Of a stretch of 64,000 nt of DNA, positions 10,803 through 22,125 are shown in pieces. The stretch's first letter is position 1. Each line of letters opens with the position of its first letter. Made by a program: the position numbers and the translations under genes. The stretch comes from Platerodrilus igneus (taxonomy: Eukaryota; Arthropoda; Insecta; Coleoptera; Lycidae): NCBI GenBank assembly GCA_036346225.1, contig JARFIW010001177.1, forward strand, positions 2,388,501 to 2,452,500, given 5' to 3'. The notes beneath the pieces were generated by a model. It was given only the letters and a program-made list of their open reading frames with translations. It did no database searches and had not been told where the DNA came from.

Positions 10803-12225
10803 TTATATGTCATCTAATGGTAGAGCACACAATTTGACAAAAGGTCGTTTCATAATGCCGTTTGTAGTTTGAACCTGCGCCACTCTGACGACCTTATCTG
10901 TACCAGGATACAAGTGGGTAATGCGTCCCAGTCGCCAATGCAATGGAAGGGTATTGTTCTTTTTAATTAGAACCAATGTCCCAATATTAACAGCGGGAAG
11001 AGATAAAAATCATTTAGTTTTCTGTTGGAGAGTATGTAGGTACTCGCTATGGCAACGGCGCCAAAAAGATTGTTGGATTCTCTGAATGAGTTACCAACGA
11101 TCTAAAAATGATAGTTGCAGGTCCAAGACATTTGGGTCAGCAAGCACTAAAACTGGTTCGACTCCTATGAAATAACATGGTGCCAAACAAGAAAAATTTT
11201 GAGAATTTGTACTCAATGAACGCAAAGGACGGGAATTGAGTATAGCCTTAATCTGAATTAGTACGGTATTGAATTCCTCATACGAGAGAATTTGAGCGCT
11301 GTTAACCTTGTTGAGATGACTCTTAACTGACTTGATGCCAGCCTCCCACAACCCTCTGAAGTGAGGGGACGACGGGGGATTGAAAATAAATTAAATACCC
11401 TCTGTGGTAGCAACATGTTGCATAAGTTCCGCCAGTTCACGGGCAGCACCAGTGAAATTTGTGCCGCAATTACATTAAATTTTGGCACATTTACCACGAC
11501 GAGCAATGAAACGCCTCAATGCCGCTATAAAGGCAGATGAAGACAAATTCAAAACTAGCTCTAAGTGCAGAGCTTTAGTTCCAAATCAAACGAACAAACA
11601 AACATAAGCCTTTAATGACTTTGAACCACGAGTGCGGCTCATGGTAATTGCGAACCGTCCACCAAAATCAACCCCAGTGTGGAGAAAAGCTTTACCCGAA
11701 ACGGTGCGGGTTGCTGGTAGGTCACCCATAGGGGGCAATAAGGAATTGGTTTTATACGAAAACAAATGATACATGACTTTAGACATTTTCGAACAGCTTT
11801 TTTGGCGGCCAAAATCCAAAAATTTTGCGTTAAAAGAAATTGGGTTGTTCTAAGACCAGGATGTAAATATTTTTGATGACAGTCCAAAATAACTAGATCT
11901 GTCAAACGATGAGTACGGGGTAATAGGAGTGGAAATTTTTCCCCATAGGGTAAATTTGAATTTCGAAGGCGACCGCTCACCCTGAGTAAACCATGTCTGT
12001 CTAGAAATGGGCTAAGGAATCTAAGCTGTTTGCTAATCGTTCTCCTTTTTTTCAATATTCTGTATGTCCTTATAAAGGAATTCTGATTGAACTCTTTTAA
12101 CCAATAAATGAAGCGCAACTTGTTGTTGCTGATTTGAAATGATTTGCAATGCGTTTGAAACGAGATCCACAGGGGTTCTCAAAGTGCGAATGAAATGAAG
12201 GACATAACATATAATGTGACAAATT
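10803..12225 (-). pseudogene. pol: BEL/Pao integrase region
   Basis: Several frames in order read as a BEL/Pao integrase. 12225-11639 has the zinc-binding module ('GLLRVSGRLRNSNLPYGEK', 'LHPGLRTTQFLLTQNFWIL', and the CxxC of 'CIICFRIKP'). The catalytic core follows ('LHTGVDFGGRF' near 11690, 'RGLWEAGIKSVKSHL' near 11330), then the C-terminal part (11260-11091 and on to 10803, with 'HWRLGRI' and a 'VRVAQVQT' strand). At least three frameshifts and four stops interrupt it. The domain order and wording match the BEL/Pao type and not Ty3. It is non-functional. Confidence 0.85.
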
Positions 12226-14030
12226 TTATTTATATCAAAAAATTTGTTTATTAAGAGATCAAGAAAATGATACGAAATGCTAATATTGTAGCAATTTTAT
12301 TTTCCACCTAATATATATCCGTATAATTAATCTTTTTATTTAATAGTAAATAATATAATGCATTATAATGCTATACAATCCATTTAAATTAATATCATCT
12401 ATTGTCCAATAAAGTACTAGTATTTAGTTCATATTAAAAATTAAATTCTACGGTGACAATATAAAAGCTCTTGTTTGGTATCCTTCCTAAAGCCCCCTCT
12501 ACTCAGGAACCGCAAGGTAACGTTGTTACCGGGCAGCGACACGCTCGGCCCGTCACTTCTAACACAGCTGTGGGGAAAAGCAGATTGAAATTGTTCTTAG
12601 GAACGATGTTCTTGGATGACCTTTTGTGTTGGAAGCATGTACGAAAAAAGTAGTACGTGTAGGCCATCTTCAAAGTTATTTTAGATGGTCGATTTCTTGT
12701 TAAAACAACTCGTGGAGAACGAGATGGTGTTTTGTTAAAGGACCGTTAGGAACAGTAAGTGAATTTGTTTCTATAACGATATTAATTAAAAATTTTTTCA
12801 GTGTAACTTTAAGGAATAATGTAAATTATAAATAATGCAACGTAAATTATAAATAAGCAATTTTTCTGAATGGTATTCAAGCGAAATTAATGAAAACTAT
12901 TCTGTTCTTACATAACATGGAATCCCATGTGTAATTTATCCAAGTTAATTACAAACAACATTCGCTCTTTCTTGTGGTTTGAATTACTCCTGGAACATCT
13001 GTAAAGTGAAGCGTAGATAATGGAGGTCACGTAATGTATTTTTCAGAGTGCAGCACAACTATTTGTTTAAAATGGAAACAAGTATTTAGGTATTTTGGTG
13101 CAAATTGGAGTTCTGGTATGTACAAAAATTATGCCCGTATGTTATTTAAACTATCTACGTAGTAACGAGATAAATTTTACTTTACCCGACTTGTGTTAAC
13201 TTTGAACAGGTTAAGGACAGACCTCAATTATATTTTTCGATGTTATGCGATATGAATCTGTAATTCGCTCTTACTAAATTCTCTTAATAATTCAATGAAA
13301 CATCAGAAGATGTCACTACTAATTAGATAAAGTGAATTCTTACAATTTTGAGTACTTAAATTAAATTTCCATATTTGATATTTTATGAATACTTATCTGT
13401 AATTATCTACTGTGAAATTAAGGTAGATCTACCGTAATTAATTTTTTTGCTATAAATAAGCAATTTATGCTTTGTCAATTTGTTATATATGTACCGCATT
13501 AAATAATAATTGGTACGGATCTTATCCAGTACCTTTGTAATTAATTCTTCATTATCCAAATTAACTTATAAAGAAAGAAATATTTTTTTGTGGAAAAGTA
13601 CATTATTGAATACCAATTGAATAGATTCTTATTTTCGGACTAAAGACTATTTTTATTTAAGAGGAATGAAAGATGAGTCTGATTGTATTTAATTATTTTT
13701 GTGTTTGAAAGCACAAACAATGCTTTTCTTTGTTTAATCTGTTCACAGGTGCAGTGCAGGATTGCTAAGGTCAAGGTCGAGCCATAAGGTAAGAAACTTC
13801 AAAGATTAGGTGGTCTTTGAAATTATATAGCGGTTATAGGAGAAAGGTTTCCGCATTAGCCTTGTACAAGGGACTTGTATCAGGTCTTCTCAGTATAAAA
13901 AAATACGGTGGCGCCTTATTTTTATTATTAGTGGTTGCAATTACACCCCGACCCACAGCTCATTCTCTACCCAGAGCATATAGTTCGACTAGCCGCTTTG
14001 CCTTTGAGATTTCCTCAACTTAGAGCCACC
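12226..14030. other. Unassigned 1.8-kb insertion within BEL/Pao pol
   Basis: BEL/Pao coding likeness ends near 14030 on one side and resumes near 12225 on the other, so this stretch splits the gene. It is AT-rich, with a less AT-rich island at 12470-12760 that follows a TATA-like 'caatataaaagctc' and another at 13738-14030. The frames at 12471-12653 and 13817-14023 are short and unrecognised. I could not find target duplications or matching termini. It could be a solo LTR or a degraded element. Confidence 0.45.
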
Positions 14031-15600
14031 TTCCATCTTAATTTGCCGTGGGCTTCTTTCCTAATTATCGGAATTTCTCGTTAAACTAAATCAGAATAAA
14101 TAAAGGATACAATATTCAATGAGATAATTCTCTTTTCCAAATCCATAGTTGTTGAATCCATTTCAGAAAATTTACTCACAGGCCAATCTGATTGTGGCAA
14201 AGAAAGCCAAGTAGGTCCGGATCACTATAAACGATGCTTTACTAAGTCCGTGGCTAGTAAACCCCAGAGGCGCAATCCGCTGGATTATCTTGAGACTTGA
14301 TGTGGTTCCAAGACTTAGGAGGAATTCGATCTTGAATGTGTGAAATTCTATTACTAATGAAAGTTTTCCAATGGTAAGAAGGCGATCGAATCCATGATAA
14401 AGCCACTGTAGAATCTGATCACGCATAAATTGATAACTTTAGTCGAACCTTGTAAATATTGAACAAGAACTCAATCAAATCGGATAAAAGTACCGCGGCA
14501 GATAATTCTAGCCGAGGCACAGAAATGCGTTGAGTAGGTGCAACACTTGATTTTGCACATACCAATGAAACTTTGATATTACCATTTGCGTCTACCACTG
14601 TGAAATAAACTACTGCGGCGTATCCTTGTTTGGAGGCGTCGCAAAAGCCATGCAACTGAAATTCCAGACAGTTATCAGACAAAATCCACCGAAAAATTTT
14701 CACTTTAGACAATTCTGATAATTGATCAAGGTAATCTTTCCATTTGACAGTGACATCAACAGGAGAGTCGTCATTCCTTTCGATGCCCCGAATCCATAAA
14801 TATTGCATTAGGTGTTTTGTAAAAACACCAACGGTGTCAACAAGCCCAAAAGATCAAATATCCGCGCAATTTTTGGAACCATGTGTCTTTTGGTACAAAT
14901 CCGATCAACCGAATGTATTACATAAAAAAATTCGTCCAATGACGGATGCCACTGAAGGCCCAAAATTTTTTGCGAGAGATTAGTTGAATCTTGAATGAAA
15001 ATGTCTGCTGATACCTCGCCAATTCAGGTACTACTTTAATTACGTCATATACGTTACTGTTCCATTTACGCAACGTAAATCCACCCAACAAGCACAGTTT
15101 GTCTAATTCCAAAATCAATTGTTGAGCTTCTTCGACCGATGGTGACCCGGTCACGACATCGTCAACATATGTATCGAATTCCAAAGCCTTAGTAGCTAAA
15201 GGAAATTTTGATGATTCAAGACGCGCCAATTCTTGGATCACATGCAATGCTAAATACGGTGCTGATTTGACACCATAAGTTACTGTATTTAGTACAAAAT
15301 CAGAAATAGGTTCTGTAGGATTAGACCTCTAAACAATTTTTTGAAATTTCCGGTGTTCCGGAGAAATCAGAATTTGTCGATACACTTGTTTGATATCTGC
15401 GGTGATGACAATCGGATGTAAGCGAAAATGCAAAAGTAAAGCCAAGATTTCCTTTTGTAAGGAAGGACCGGTAAGCAAATGGTCATTAAGAGACCCACCG
15501 ATGAAAGTAGTTGCCGAAGCGTCAAAGACTACAATTAATTTTGTTGTGTTACTTTCTGGTTTAATAACCGCATGATGCGGAATGTACTATTCTGTCGAAT
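14031..15600 (-). pseudogene. pol: BEL/Pao reverse transcriptase and RNase H region
   Basis: From 15600 down: RT fingers and palm ('VVFDASATTFIGGSLNDHLL' near 15530-15480), then frame 15247-14918 with the catalytic YVDD at its residues 27-30. Frame 14808-14419 has the RNase-H-like region ('HGFCDASKQGYAAVVYF', 'APTQRISVPRLELSAAVLL'). A shifted frame near 14420-14280 reads 'DSTVALSWIRSP' and 'SQDNPADCASG', which is the end of RNase H. These words in this order are diagnostic of BEL/Pao pol. Multiple frameshifts and stops show decay. Confidence 0.88.
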
Positions 15601-15659
15601 GATGCTATGATTTCTTAATGCTAAAAGGAATGAGTGACATGTGACACGAGGTTTGGAAA

Positions 15660-16681
15660 GTGAAATTAGATCAGGAAACATGTGAAAAAGAAACAAATGA
15701 CCGGATTACAGATTTAGGTAAAAAGATGCGGGAAATTCAGGGAAACTGTGAAATAGGACTTAATGATGTAAATAGAGAGTTAGGTAATTTAAAATCAGAA
15801 TTTGAAAATGCGGATAAGAATCAGGGGCAACACACTAGGATAAACAGACTGGAAATTTCAGTTGAAAACTATTCCAAATTTTATGGATACAACAAAGTGA
15901 ATCCAAAAGTATTTTTAAATAATATAAGAAAATTAATACAGGGATCAATGTATGAAAGGTACAATCTAAATTTCGTTATATCAATGTTAAAAGGAAGCGC
16001 GGAGATATGGTTTGATTTAATAGAAAATGAGATAGGGACTTTTAGGAGTTTGAAAGTAGATTTTTGAGAAAATTTTGGAGAGATAATCAACAGTACAAGG
16101 CACGAGATAATTTAATTACAGGAGAATATAATCAGAACTTAGGGATGACACGAAAAATATACGCCATACAAAAATTCGGTATAGCGAAGCAAGTAGATCC
16201 GCCGATGGAAGAAACTCAAACTATAAAGTACTTAGCGGGACATTTTGGCAAAGAAATAAGACATTATGTCATGATTCAAAACATAGTCGATAGGGAAATC
16301 TTCTTGGAATATTTACAACGTTGTGATGAGTTGAGACAAAGTCGTGTAGCGGAACGTAGGATGGTACCAAGACAGCGAGAAAATTTAGGTAGAATGCAAA
16401 GAAGCACAGAAAACAATAGATCGAATAATAGGGGAAATTATAAGGAAAACTTTTATAGAAACAATTACAATAACTACAATCACAATAATTTTAGAAGGAA
16501 CTGGAACACAAGAGACACGCCAAGAAGAGAAACAGAGCGAACAAATCACGACAGAAACATAAATCAGTATACGCTACAAGCACAATATCGGGAACAATCA
16601 GCACAACCTACTAGAACGAACCGTACCTATGCAGAAGTTACGAGTCAGGCAAGACCATCTACGTCGAATCAGGATTTTTGA
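15660..16681 (+). pseudogene. gag: Element C gag
   Basis: Frame 15660-16064 has an N-terminal coiled-coil-like Glu/Lys/Asn region and the capsid-like block with 'YSKFYGYNKVNPKVFLNNI' and 'EIWFDLIENEIGTF'. A single frameshift near 16064 moves to frame 16064-16681. That continues with 'KFWRDNQQYKARDNLITGEY', the 'IVDREIFLEYLQRCDEL' block and an Asn/Arg-rich basic tail (about residues 105-165). No CCHC zinc knuckle is present. The gag stop overlaps the start of the protease frame at 16678 by four bases, so pol would need a frameshift or a restart. The first Met at 15660 is only the edge of a truncated gene. Confidence 0.82.
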
Positions 16682-17685
16682 AGAACAAAGCAAGTAAGCC
16701 CTTAAAAATAAATGGATACGAACACCAGCGTGAATATATAAAATGTGAAATGGAAAAAGAAATGAATAAAAGCTTATTACCGATAATTAAATTGAGAATT
16801 GGAAATAGTCGTGGTGGAACACTCATTGATACGGGAGCAGAAGCGTCGTTAGTATCTGAGGATTTTGTAAAACGGAAAAAATTAATAGGGAGTAGGATGC
16901 CCATTAGAAAATTTAATTTAATAGCACCAAATAGCAAGAGATTTGCAAGTGTGAGTAAAATAATAATTCTGGAATGTGAAATGGGTAAGATAAAGTTTGA
17001 GAATGAATTTATAATAGTGCCGGGGTTAAGAGTAGATGCAATATTTGGATTGGACATAATAGATAAGTTGGGATTAAAAATAAATGCCGAAGGAAAGGCA
17101 ATAAATGTAAAGCGGGAATATATAAAATGGGATAATGAGGAGAGCATTGAAGTTGAAGGAGACTGCTTGAATATTAATCAAATTGATGGTGAAGTTGATA
17201 TAAAGGGAGATATTGAGGATGAAATAAAATGTCCAGAAGAAGTCAAAGAAAGGGTAAAGGCATTGTTAATAAAGAATTCAAAATTAATGGGATCAGAATC
17301 CAGAATAATAGCAACGGGATATGTGAAGGAATCAGAAGTCGTAGACACAGAGACATGTAATGAAATTCCACCTGAAACAAAATCAAGAAAATATATTGGG
17401 TTTTATAGAAAAAGGCAAAAGCATAAGTGTGAAATAGTTCCTTTTGGTTTGTTGGAAAATGAGAATATGATGTGGGAACCGAATGAAGAGTTTGGGAATG
17501 ATAGTTTAAAATTTAGAGAAGTTTTGGGATATGAAGGAGGATACATTAAGGGAAAAAACTATGAAAATAATTTAACTTCAGAAAATAAGTTTGGAAAAAG
17601 AGCGTATAAGGGAAACAAGAAAGACAAGCTCATTGCAGAGAGAAAACTCTTAATAATGGATAAAAGTGTACATACTGCAAAATAA
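16678..17685 (+). CDS. pol: Element C protease with RT scrap and open tail
   Basis: The 335-codon open frame starts with a linker containing 'INGYEHQREYIKCEMEKE', also found in element A. The aspartic protease follows with intact Asp-Thr-Gly at residues 51-53 and 'DAIFGLDIIDKLGL' as the second hallmark. After 'CPEEVKERVKALL' it jumps to a short RT piece ('RKYIGFYRKRQK...IVPFGL'), so fingers and motif A are deleted. After PFGL the remaining 80 or so residues no longer resemble RT and are Lys/Glu/Asn-rich. No YxDD box exists. The protease could in principle be active; the polyprotein cannot reverse-transcribe. The ATG overlaps the end of gag. Confidence 0.8.
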   Translation: MKNKASKPLKINGYEHQREYIKCEMEKEMNKSLLPIIKLRIGNSRGGTLIDTGAEASLVSEDFVKRKKLIGSRMPIRKFNLIAPNSKRFASVSKIIILECEMGKIKFENEFIIVPGLRVDAIFGLDIIDKLGLKINAEGKAINVKREYIKWDNEESIEVEGDCLNINQIDGEVDIKGDIEDEIKCPEEVKERVKALLIKNSKLMGSESRIIATGYVKESEVVDTETCNEIPPETKSRKYIGFYRKRQKHKCEIVPFGLLENENMMWEPNEEFGNDSLKFREVLGYEGGYIKGKNYENNLTSENKFGKRAYKGNKKDKLIAERKLLIMDKSVHTAK

Positions 17686-18537
17686 ACTAATGGAACATAG
17701 GATAGGTTAACAATAAATTAGAATATGTATAGACAAATAGAAGAATTAGATAAGGATATTAATAAATTAGGACATCGTCATAAATTAGGATAGGTTTAGG
17801 ATAAGTAGGAGTAGCATAGGTTGATGTAAATAGGAATGATTCATTGGATACAGGATAAAATTATGATGTTTATGAGAAATAAGAAAGGTATAGATAAGTT
17901 GGGATAGATAGGTTAATAATAATTAGGAAAGGTTTATTAGAAACATGAAGAGATAAAGATACGTTGTATAAATTGATGATAAATAAGAAAGACATGTGAG
18001 CAGGGATATAGAGACAGGAGAAATATGAAGAAATGATGAAAAATTATAAATAAAAAGGAAAAGTATATGGTAAACAAAAAAAGTATATGTGAATAAGAAA
18101 AGTGTACGATAAATAGGAAAAGTATATAATAAATAGGAAAAGTCTATGTAAATAAGAAAAGTATGGAAAGATATGTAATGAAATATTAGTAGAGCATAAT
18201 AGGTAGTATGTAAATAGAAAAAGTATATGTAAATAGAAAAGTATATGATAAATAGGAAAAGTATATGATAAATAGGAAAGATTATGTAAATAGGAAAGTA
18301 TGAATAAATAGGTAATGAAATATTAATAGATTATAAGAAAATAATAGTAGTAAAATTTAGAATGAATAGGTGTATAGGTATAGTATAGATCAAAATAGGA
18401 ATAGGGATGTAAAAATAATGTAGGAGTTGTGTAAATAGTAAAAGAAAAGAAAAATAAAATAATTTTGGACCAATATGAATTTTGTCTCACGTTGGGCGTG
18501 AAAAATTAACATTTTCCAAAAATTTTTATTTTAATTT
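17686..18537 (+). other. Cytosine-poor, purine-rich 3' segment of element C
   Basis: About 850 bases almost without C, dominated by degenerate repeats such as 'aaataggaaaagtatatg' (about 18050-18300). It ends with a tRNA-Lys-3'-end-like sequence CACGTTGGGCGTG (18489-18501) and the polypurine tract. Parallel segments occur in elements A and H. No coding function is visible. Confidence 0.7.
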
Positions 18538-18547
18538 GGGGGAAAAA
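18538..18547 (+). promoter_or_regulatory. Polypurine tract of element C
   Basis: GGGGGAAAAA lies directly before the LTR start TGCTATAATT. Position and composition match a plus-strand primer site. Confidence 0.85.
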
Positions 18548-20261
18548 TGCTATAATTATAGGGTAGTTTAGGGGTAGGTTAAGTCACAGGGGTCGTAGAA
18601 TAAATAAAAGAAACTTCCACTTAACAAAAGCACATAATTCCACATATTATAAGGGTAAGTAGGTCACTATACATATTGTTAATTGAGAGCACACTGTATA
18701 TAAAGGTACAAGAGATTAAACGCATAAGAAATAGAAATATCCAAGAGTAGTTACGATCTAAGATAAGATTTGAAAACGTAACGAAATGCGTAAAAATTAA
18801 ATCAACGGAAAACCTATATGAATTGGCTTGATAAATATTTAACGAGTGCGTTAAATATATCATCGTATACGCAGGCTAAAATTATGCGTTATTTGAATAA
18901 ATCGTACGTGACAAAGTATTACATTTGTTCAAAAATCCAATTTAACTAGGAAATAAACAAACACCAAATTTAGTTCGGTTTAGATTAGAATAAGCTATCA
19001 ACAAGGAATACGTGACTAAATAAACGAAAATTCGTAGGATTTCTCAATTAAACAGCATGGCATGTAAATGAATACGTGACAATTTAAGCATTCATCCAAG
19101 TATTTGGACTATACAATTGGTAAAATTTCCTGAGTACACAAAAGATAAACACAAAAGGTGTCGCCCCAACACGTGAATAAACAAATAGAAAACAAGAGAT
19201 ACGGCTTATAAATACGATAACAATTGAGCGACGGGTTTAGTATACATTTTAAAATGGGCTAAGACGATACTCAGAAGTGCTAAATTATTCACGTAACCAG
19301 TCATACGAAAGTAAATGAAAATTACTTTATAAAAGTGTAAAAATTGTGCAAGTAAGCCGATCTATTATAGACGTAAGTAAACAACAATTTAGTGAAAATA
19401 TACAATTTCTAACATAAATAAAACAGGGCTCTGGGGACGACTCAGGAGACGACTCTGGAGACGATTCCGGAGATTACTCTAGAGAATACTCTGGTTAATT
19501 CTCTGGTTAATCACCTCCTGTTAAATTACTTTGGAGATATACAAATTGAATCTTAAATTGAATTAACTTATGGGATTTTGAATAACAATTTGGATAGTAT
19601 TTTGGTTGATGTCGACTTCCCAATTCGACTCTAAATATTCAGACTGGGCAGGAAAACTCTTGAAGAATGCAGAGGAACTATGGGACCATTCTAGGTTAGC
19701 CATATTGTTATAATTTAATACTGAAAACCGTTTTATTTCAATATTTTTGGTACATGTAAGAGTCAACAAAACATTAGTTTCATTGATCAATTTTATGAAA
19801 AGTAATAGGCATCTTGAAACGTTTCAAAAGGTCTCTACATATAACAAAAGGCTTGTTTTGCTGGCTTCAATTTCTTAAATCTGGTATATGTAAATATTCT
19901 GAAGAAGGGGAAGATTTCAAAAAGGTTGTAAATATTTAATCATTATATTGTGTATTGTAGAATTGCTTTATTTAATTGAATCAGCTAGTTGAGGCAAAGA
20001 AAATCTATAACTTAACATTTCACATCATAGGCGCTTTTTAAATATAAAGGTAGCATTATATTACATTAAGGTATCGTGGTAAGGAAAGTAACACGGCATT
20101 TTATGTCGTAAAATATCACAGTATTTTTATGACATGCCCAACCGTGAGGCTAAAAATTTATAAAATCTTCATAGGAGCTGGTGAAGTATTACAGCATTTT
20201 ATTGCGCCCAATTCGTGGGGCGAGACTAACAAAGGGTTTTTTTCTACAGAAAGATAACACG

Positions 20262-20264
<3 letters not shown>
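18548..20264 (+). repeat. 3' LTR of element C with two primer-site-like modules at its end
   Basis: It starts TGCTATAATTATAGGG and shares its first part with the minus-strand unit F ('ggggtcgtaRgataaat', 'cactgtatata'). Near the 3' end CACAGTA (20117-20123) is followed by a box ATGACATGCCCAACCGTGAGGC (the last 20 bases, 20131-20150), and TTACAGCA (20189-20196) by TTGCGCCCAATTCGTGGGGC (20202-20221). The unit then ends at '...acacgaca' against the TA tract. Confidence 0.75.

Positions 20265-20300
<36 letters not shown>
20265..20300. repeat. (TA)n tract between element C and unit D
   Basis: Pure TA repeat, flanked by the C LTR end on the left and TGCTGTG of unit D on the right. Confidence 0.97.
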
Positions 20301-20301
<1 letters not shown>

Positions 20302-22077
20302 GCTGTGATAAAGGGTTGCTTAAGGGTGCACGTTATAGTAAAGGTCGTTCGGGAATGAGTAATTAGAATAGTCAGCAGAAAACTGCACTTATTTAAGGAA
20401 ATAATTAAGAAATAGACATAGTTTGTAGATAGTAAGTAGTCAACACCCTGTATATAGAGTAGAGATAGTTTTTGGGCGACGCAGGTAAACATAGGAAGAC
20501 GCATAGTTGGCGTAGGAACGAGAAGTACATGTATTAAGTAGATAGTAAATAATAAATACCCTGTAGATAAAGTTTAGTTAATTTAGGTAAAACAAATAAG
20601 GATATTTTTCAGTGGAGGCACGCGTATATTGGGAAATGAATGATAAAGTGTAATTAGACACGCATTTAGAAGAAGAGTTCCAGACGATTAAATTAATACG
20701 GATATAGAAATAGAGTTTCATGCAGTTAATATAAATGCGTACAAAGATCTAACCATTTTGATAAGAGAAATGATTAAAAATTGCGTGAATCGCATGTAAA
20801 CATGGTAATTTAAAGTCGGGTTGCATCAGTTGTTTATAGAAAAGCAAGTAATCTATCAAAATACAGCATGTTGATAATAAAACACAGCTGCGGGCAGGTT
20901 GTGATTATGGGAAAACGTGGAGCATTACATCAGAAACTGATCCAAATAAAATTATTTGATTGGTCAGAGACAAGCGACGAGTTCTAGACCAAACCCACGG
21001 ATGGAGTGGGAATTCGAGATTATATTAGCAAGCACCTTGATAAGAAGGTCAGTTTTGAACTCAATAAAGGCCGAATTGCATTGCCATTAGACAAAGTATT
21101 ACGTAATAAGTATAAAAGTGAAAAATAAAATGAGTGCGAATATGAAGATTACAATTACCGTTTAAACGGTTTCGAGGTCTGAGGGAAATAGACTAGGATT
21201 CTGATGTTAAGAAAAAAATACAGTAATGCAATTTAAACGTCAAGGGAAAAAGGAGAATAATACAATCTTGAAGTACAGGGGTGAAACAAACTACAATTTT
21301 AAGTCTGGGGCAAGAATGATAAGTTTGAAGAATTGAAATAAATTGGGGTATATAATTTAATGGTGGTGATCCATAGTGTAATAATTTAAATGGAATCCAG
21401 AATTGGGGAAGATCATTTTTATTGGAAGCGTCGATGTGAAAAAGATAAAACCAGGTCAGATTTTTAGTTATAAGACATTTGTTTTTCTATATGAATTTTT
21501 ATTTTATTTTTAATATTGAATTTGCTAAATATGATATGCGTGTGAAGAAGTCAACAAAAGAGGTTGCATACGTATTGAATGAGTAATAAGAAAACAGGTT
21601 TAGAATATTCTACACTTTGTTGGTAAAGGTAATAAATTTTCTTTGGTGACTTTGGGTTTTTGAGTACATACTAAATGGTTGTTAATAAATGAAATTTATA
21701 AGAAATGTATTACAAATAATTTCAAAAGCTGTACATAACATATTGGTTTCATTATATAAAATCTAAATTTACTGAATTTTATAATTGCAAATAAATGCTA
21801 GCCGAGGTCATAAGATTTAAATAGCACAAAGGCGGAGCCACAAGTTGAATAGGAAAGTGATAACCCGCAAGGCGGTAACGTATCGAATTTTGCCATTGGT
21901 AGATAGAGTTGTTTAAAGATAAAGTCCAGTTGATAGCAACATCAAGAAAACAGCTGGAGGAGGAGATAATTACACTTAATCGTGAATATTAAAATGGTGG
22001 TCCAATAATTTAGAATTCATAGCAAAATAAATAATAACAGCTCAACGTAGGGCATGATAATTCTTCGAATACCATAG

Positions 22078-22079
<2 letters not shown>
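20301..22079 (+). repeat. Solo-type LTR unit D (about 1.78 kb)
   Basis: It starts TGCTGTGATAAAGGG and ends ACCATAGCA, both against TA tracts. It aligns with LTR A (reverse strand), G and J, including ACACCCTGTATATAGAG (about 20443) and a second, diverged copy about 115 bp later. Near the end, 'TTCATAGCA' is followed by a decayed module 'CTCAACGTAGGGC' and then the terminal CATAGCA. No gag or pol is present. Confidence 0.82.

Positions 22080-22123
<44 letters not shown>
22080..22123. repeat. (TA)n tract between units D and F
   Basis: Pure TA repeat with the CATAGCA end of D on the left and, on the right, the CACAGCA end of F on the opposite strand (tail to tail). Confidence 0.97.

Positions 22124-22125
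<2 letters not shown>

Larger units (their letters stand above)
10273..15640 (-). mobile_element. BEL/Pao LTR element 1, minus strand, broken and interrupted
   Basis: In element orientation: RT and RNase H (15600-14031), unrelated sequence (14030-12226), integrase (12225-10803), then a probable LTR (10651-10273). Gag, protease and the 5' LTR are missing; the right edge abuts the gag of element C at about 15640. Many stops and frameshifts mark it as old. Confidence 0.85.
15645..20264 (+). mobile_element. Ty3/gypsy-like element C, 5'-truncated, gag-protease type
   Basis: Order: gag (two frames), protease plus RT scraps, a cytosine-poor 3' segment, polypurine tract (18538-18547) and 3' LTR (18548-20264) ending at a (TA)n tract. 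The 5' LTR, primer site and gag start are missing; the left edge joins BEL/Pao sequence. The 335-codon protease frame is open, so this copy is less decayed than element A. It lacks the RT catalytic box, RNase H and integrase. Confidence 0.85.

Noticed and set aside
12471..12653. 60-codon frame in the BEL/Pao insert
   Set aside because: No recognisable motif; only a less AT-rich island.
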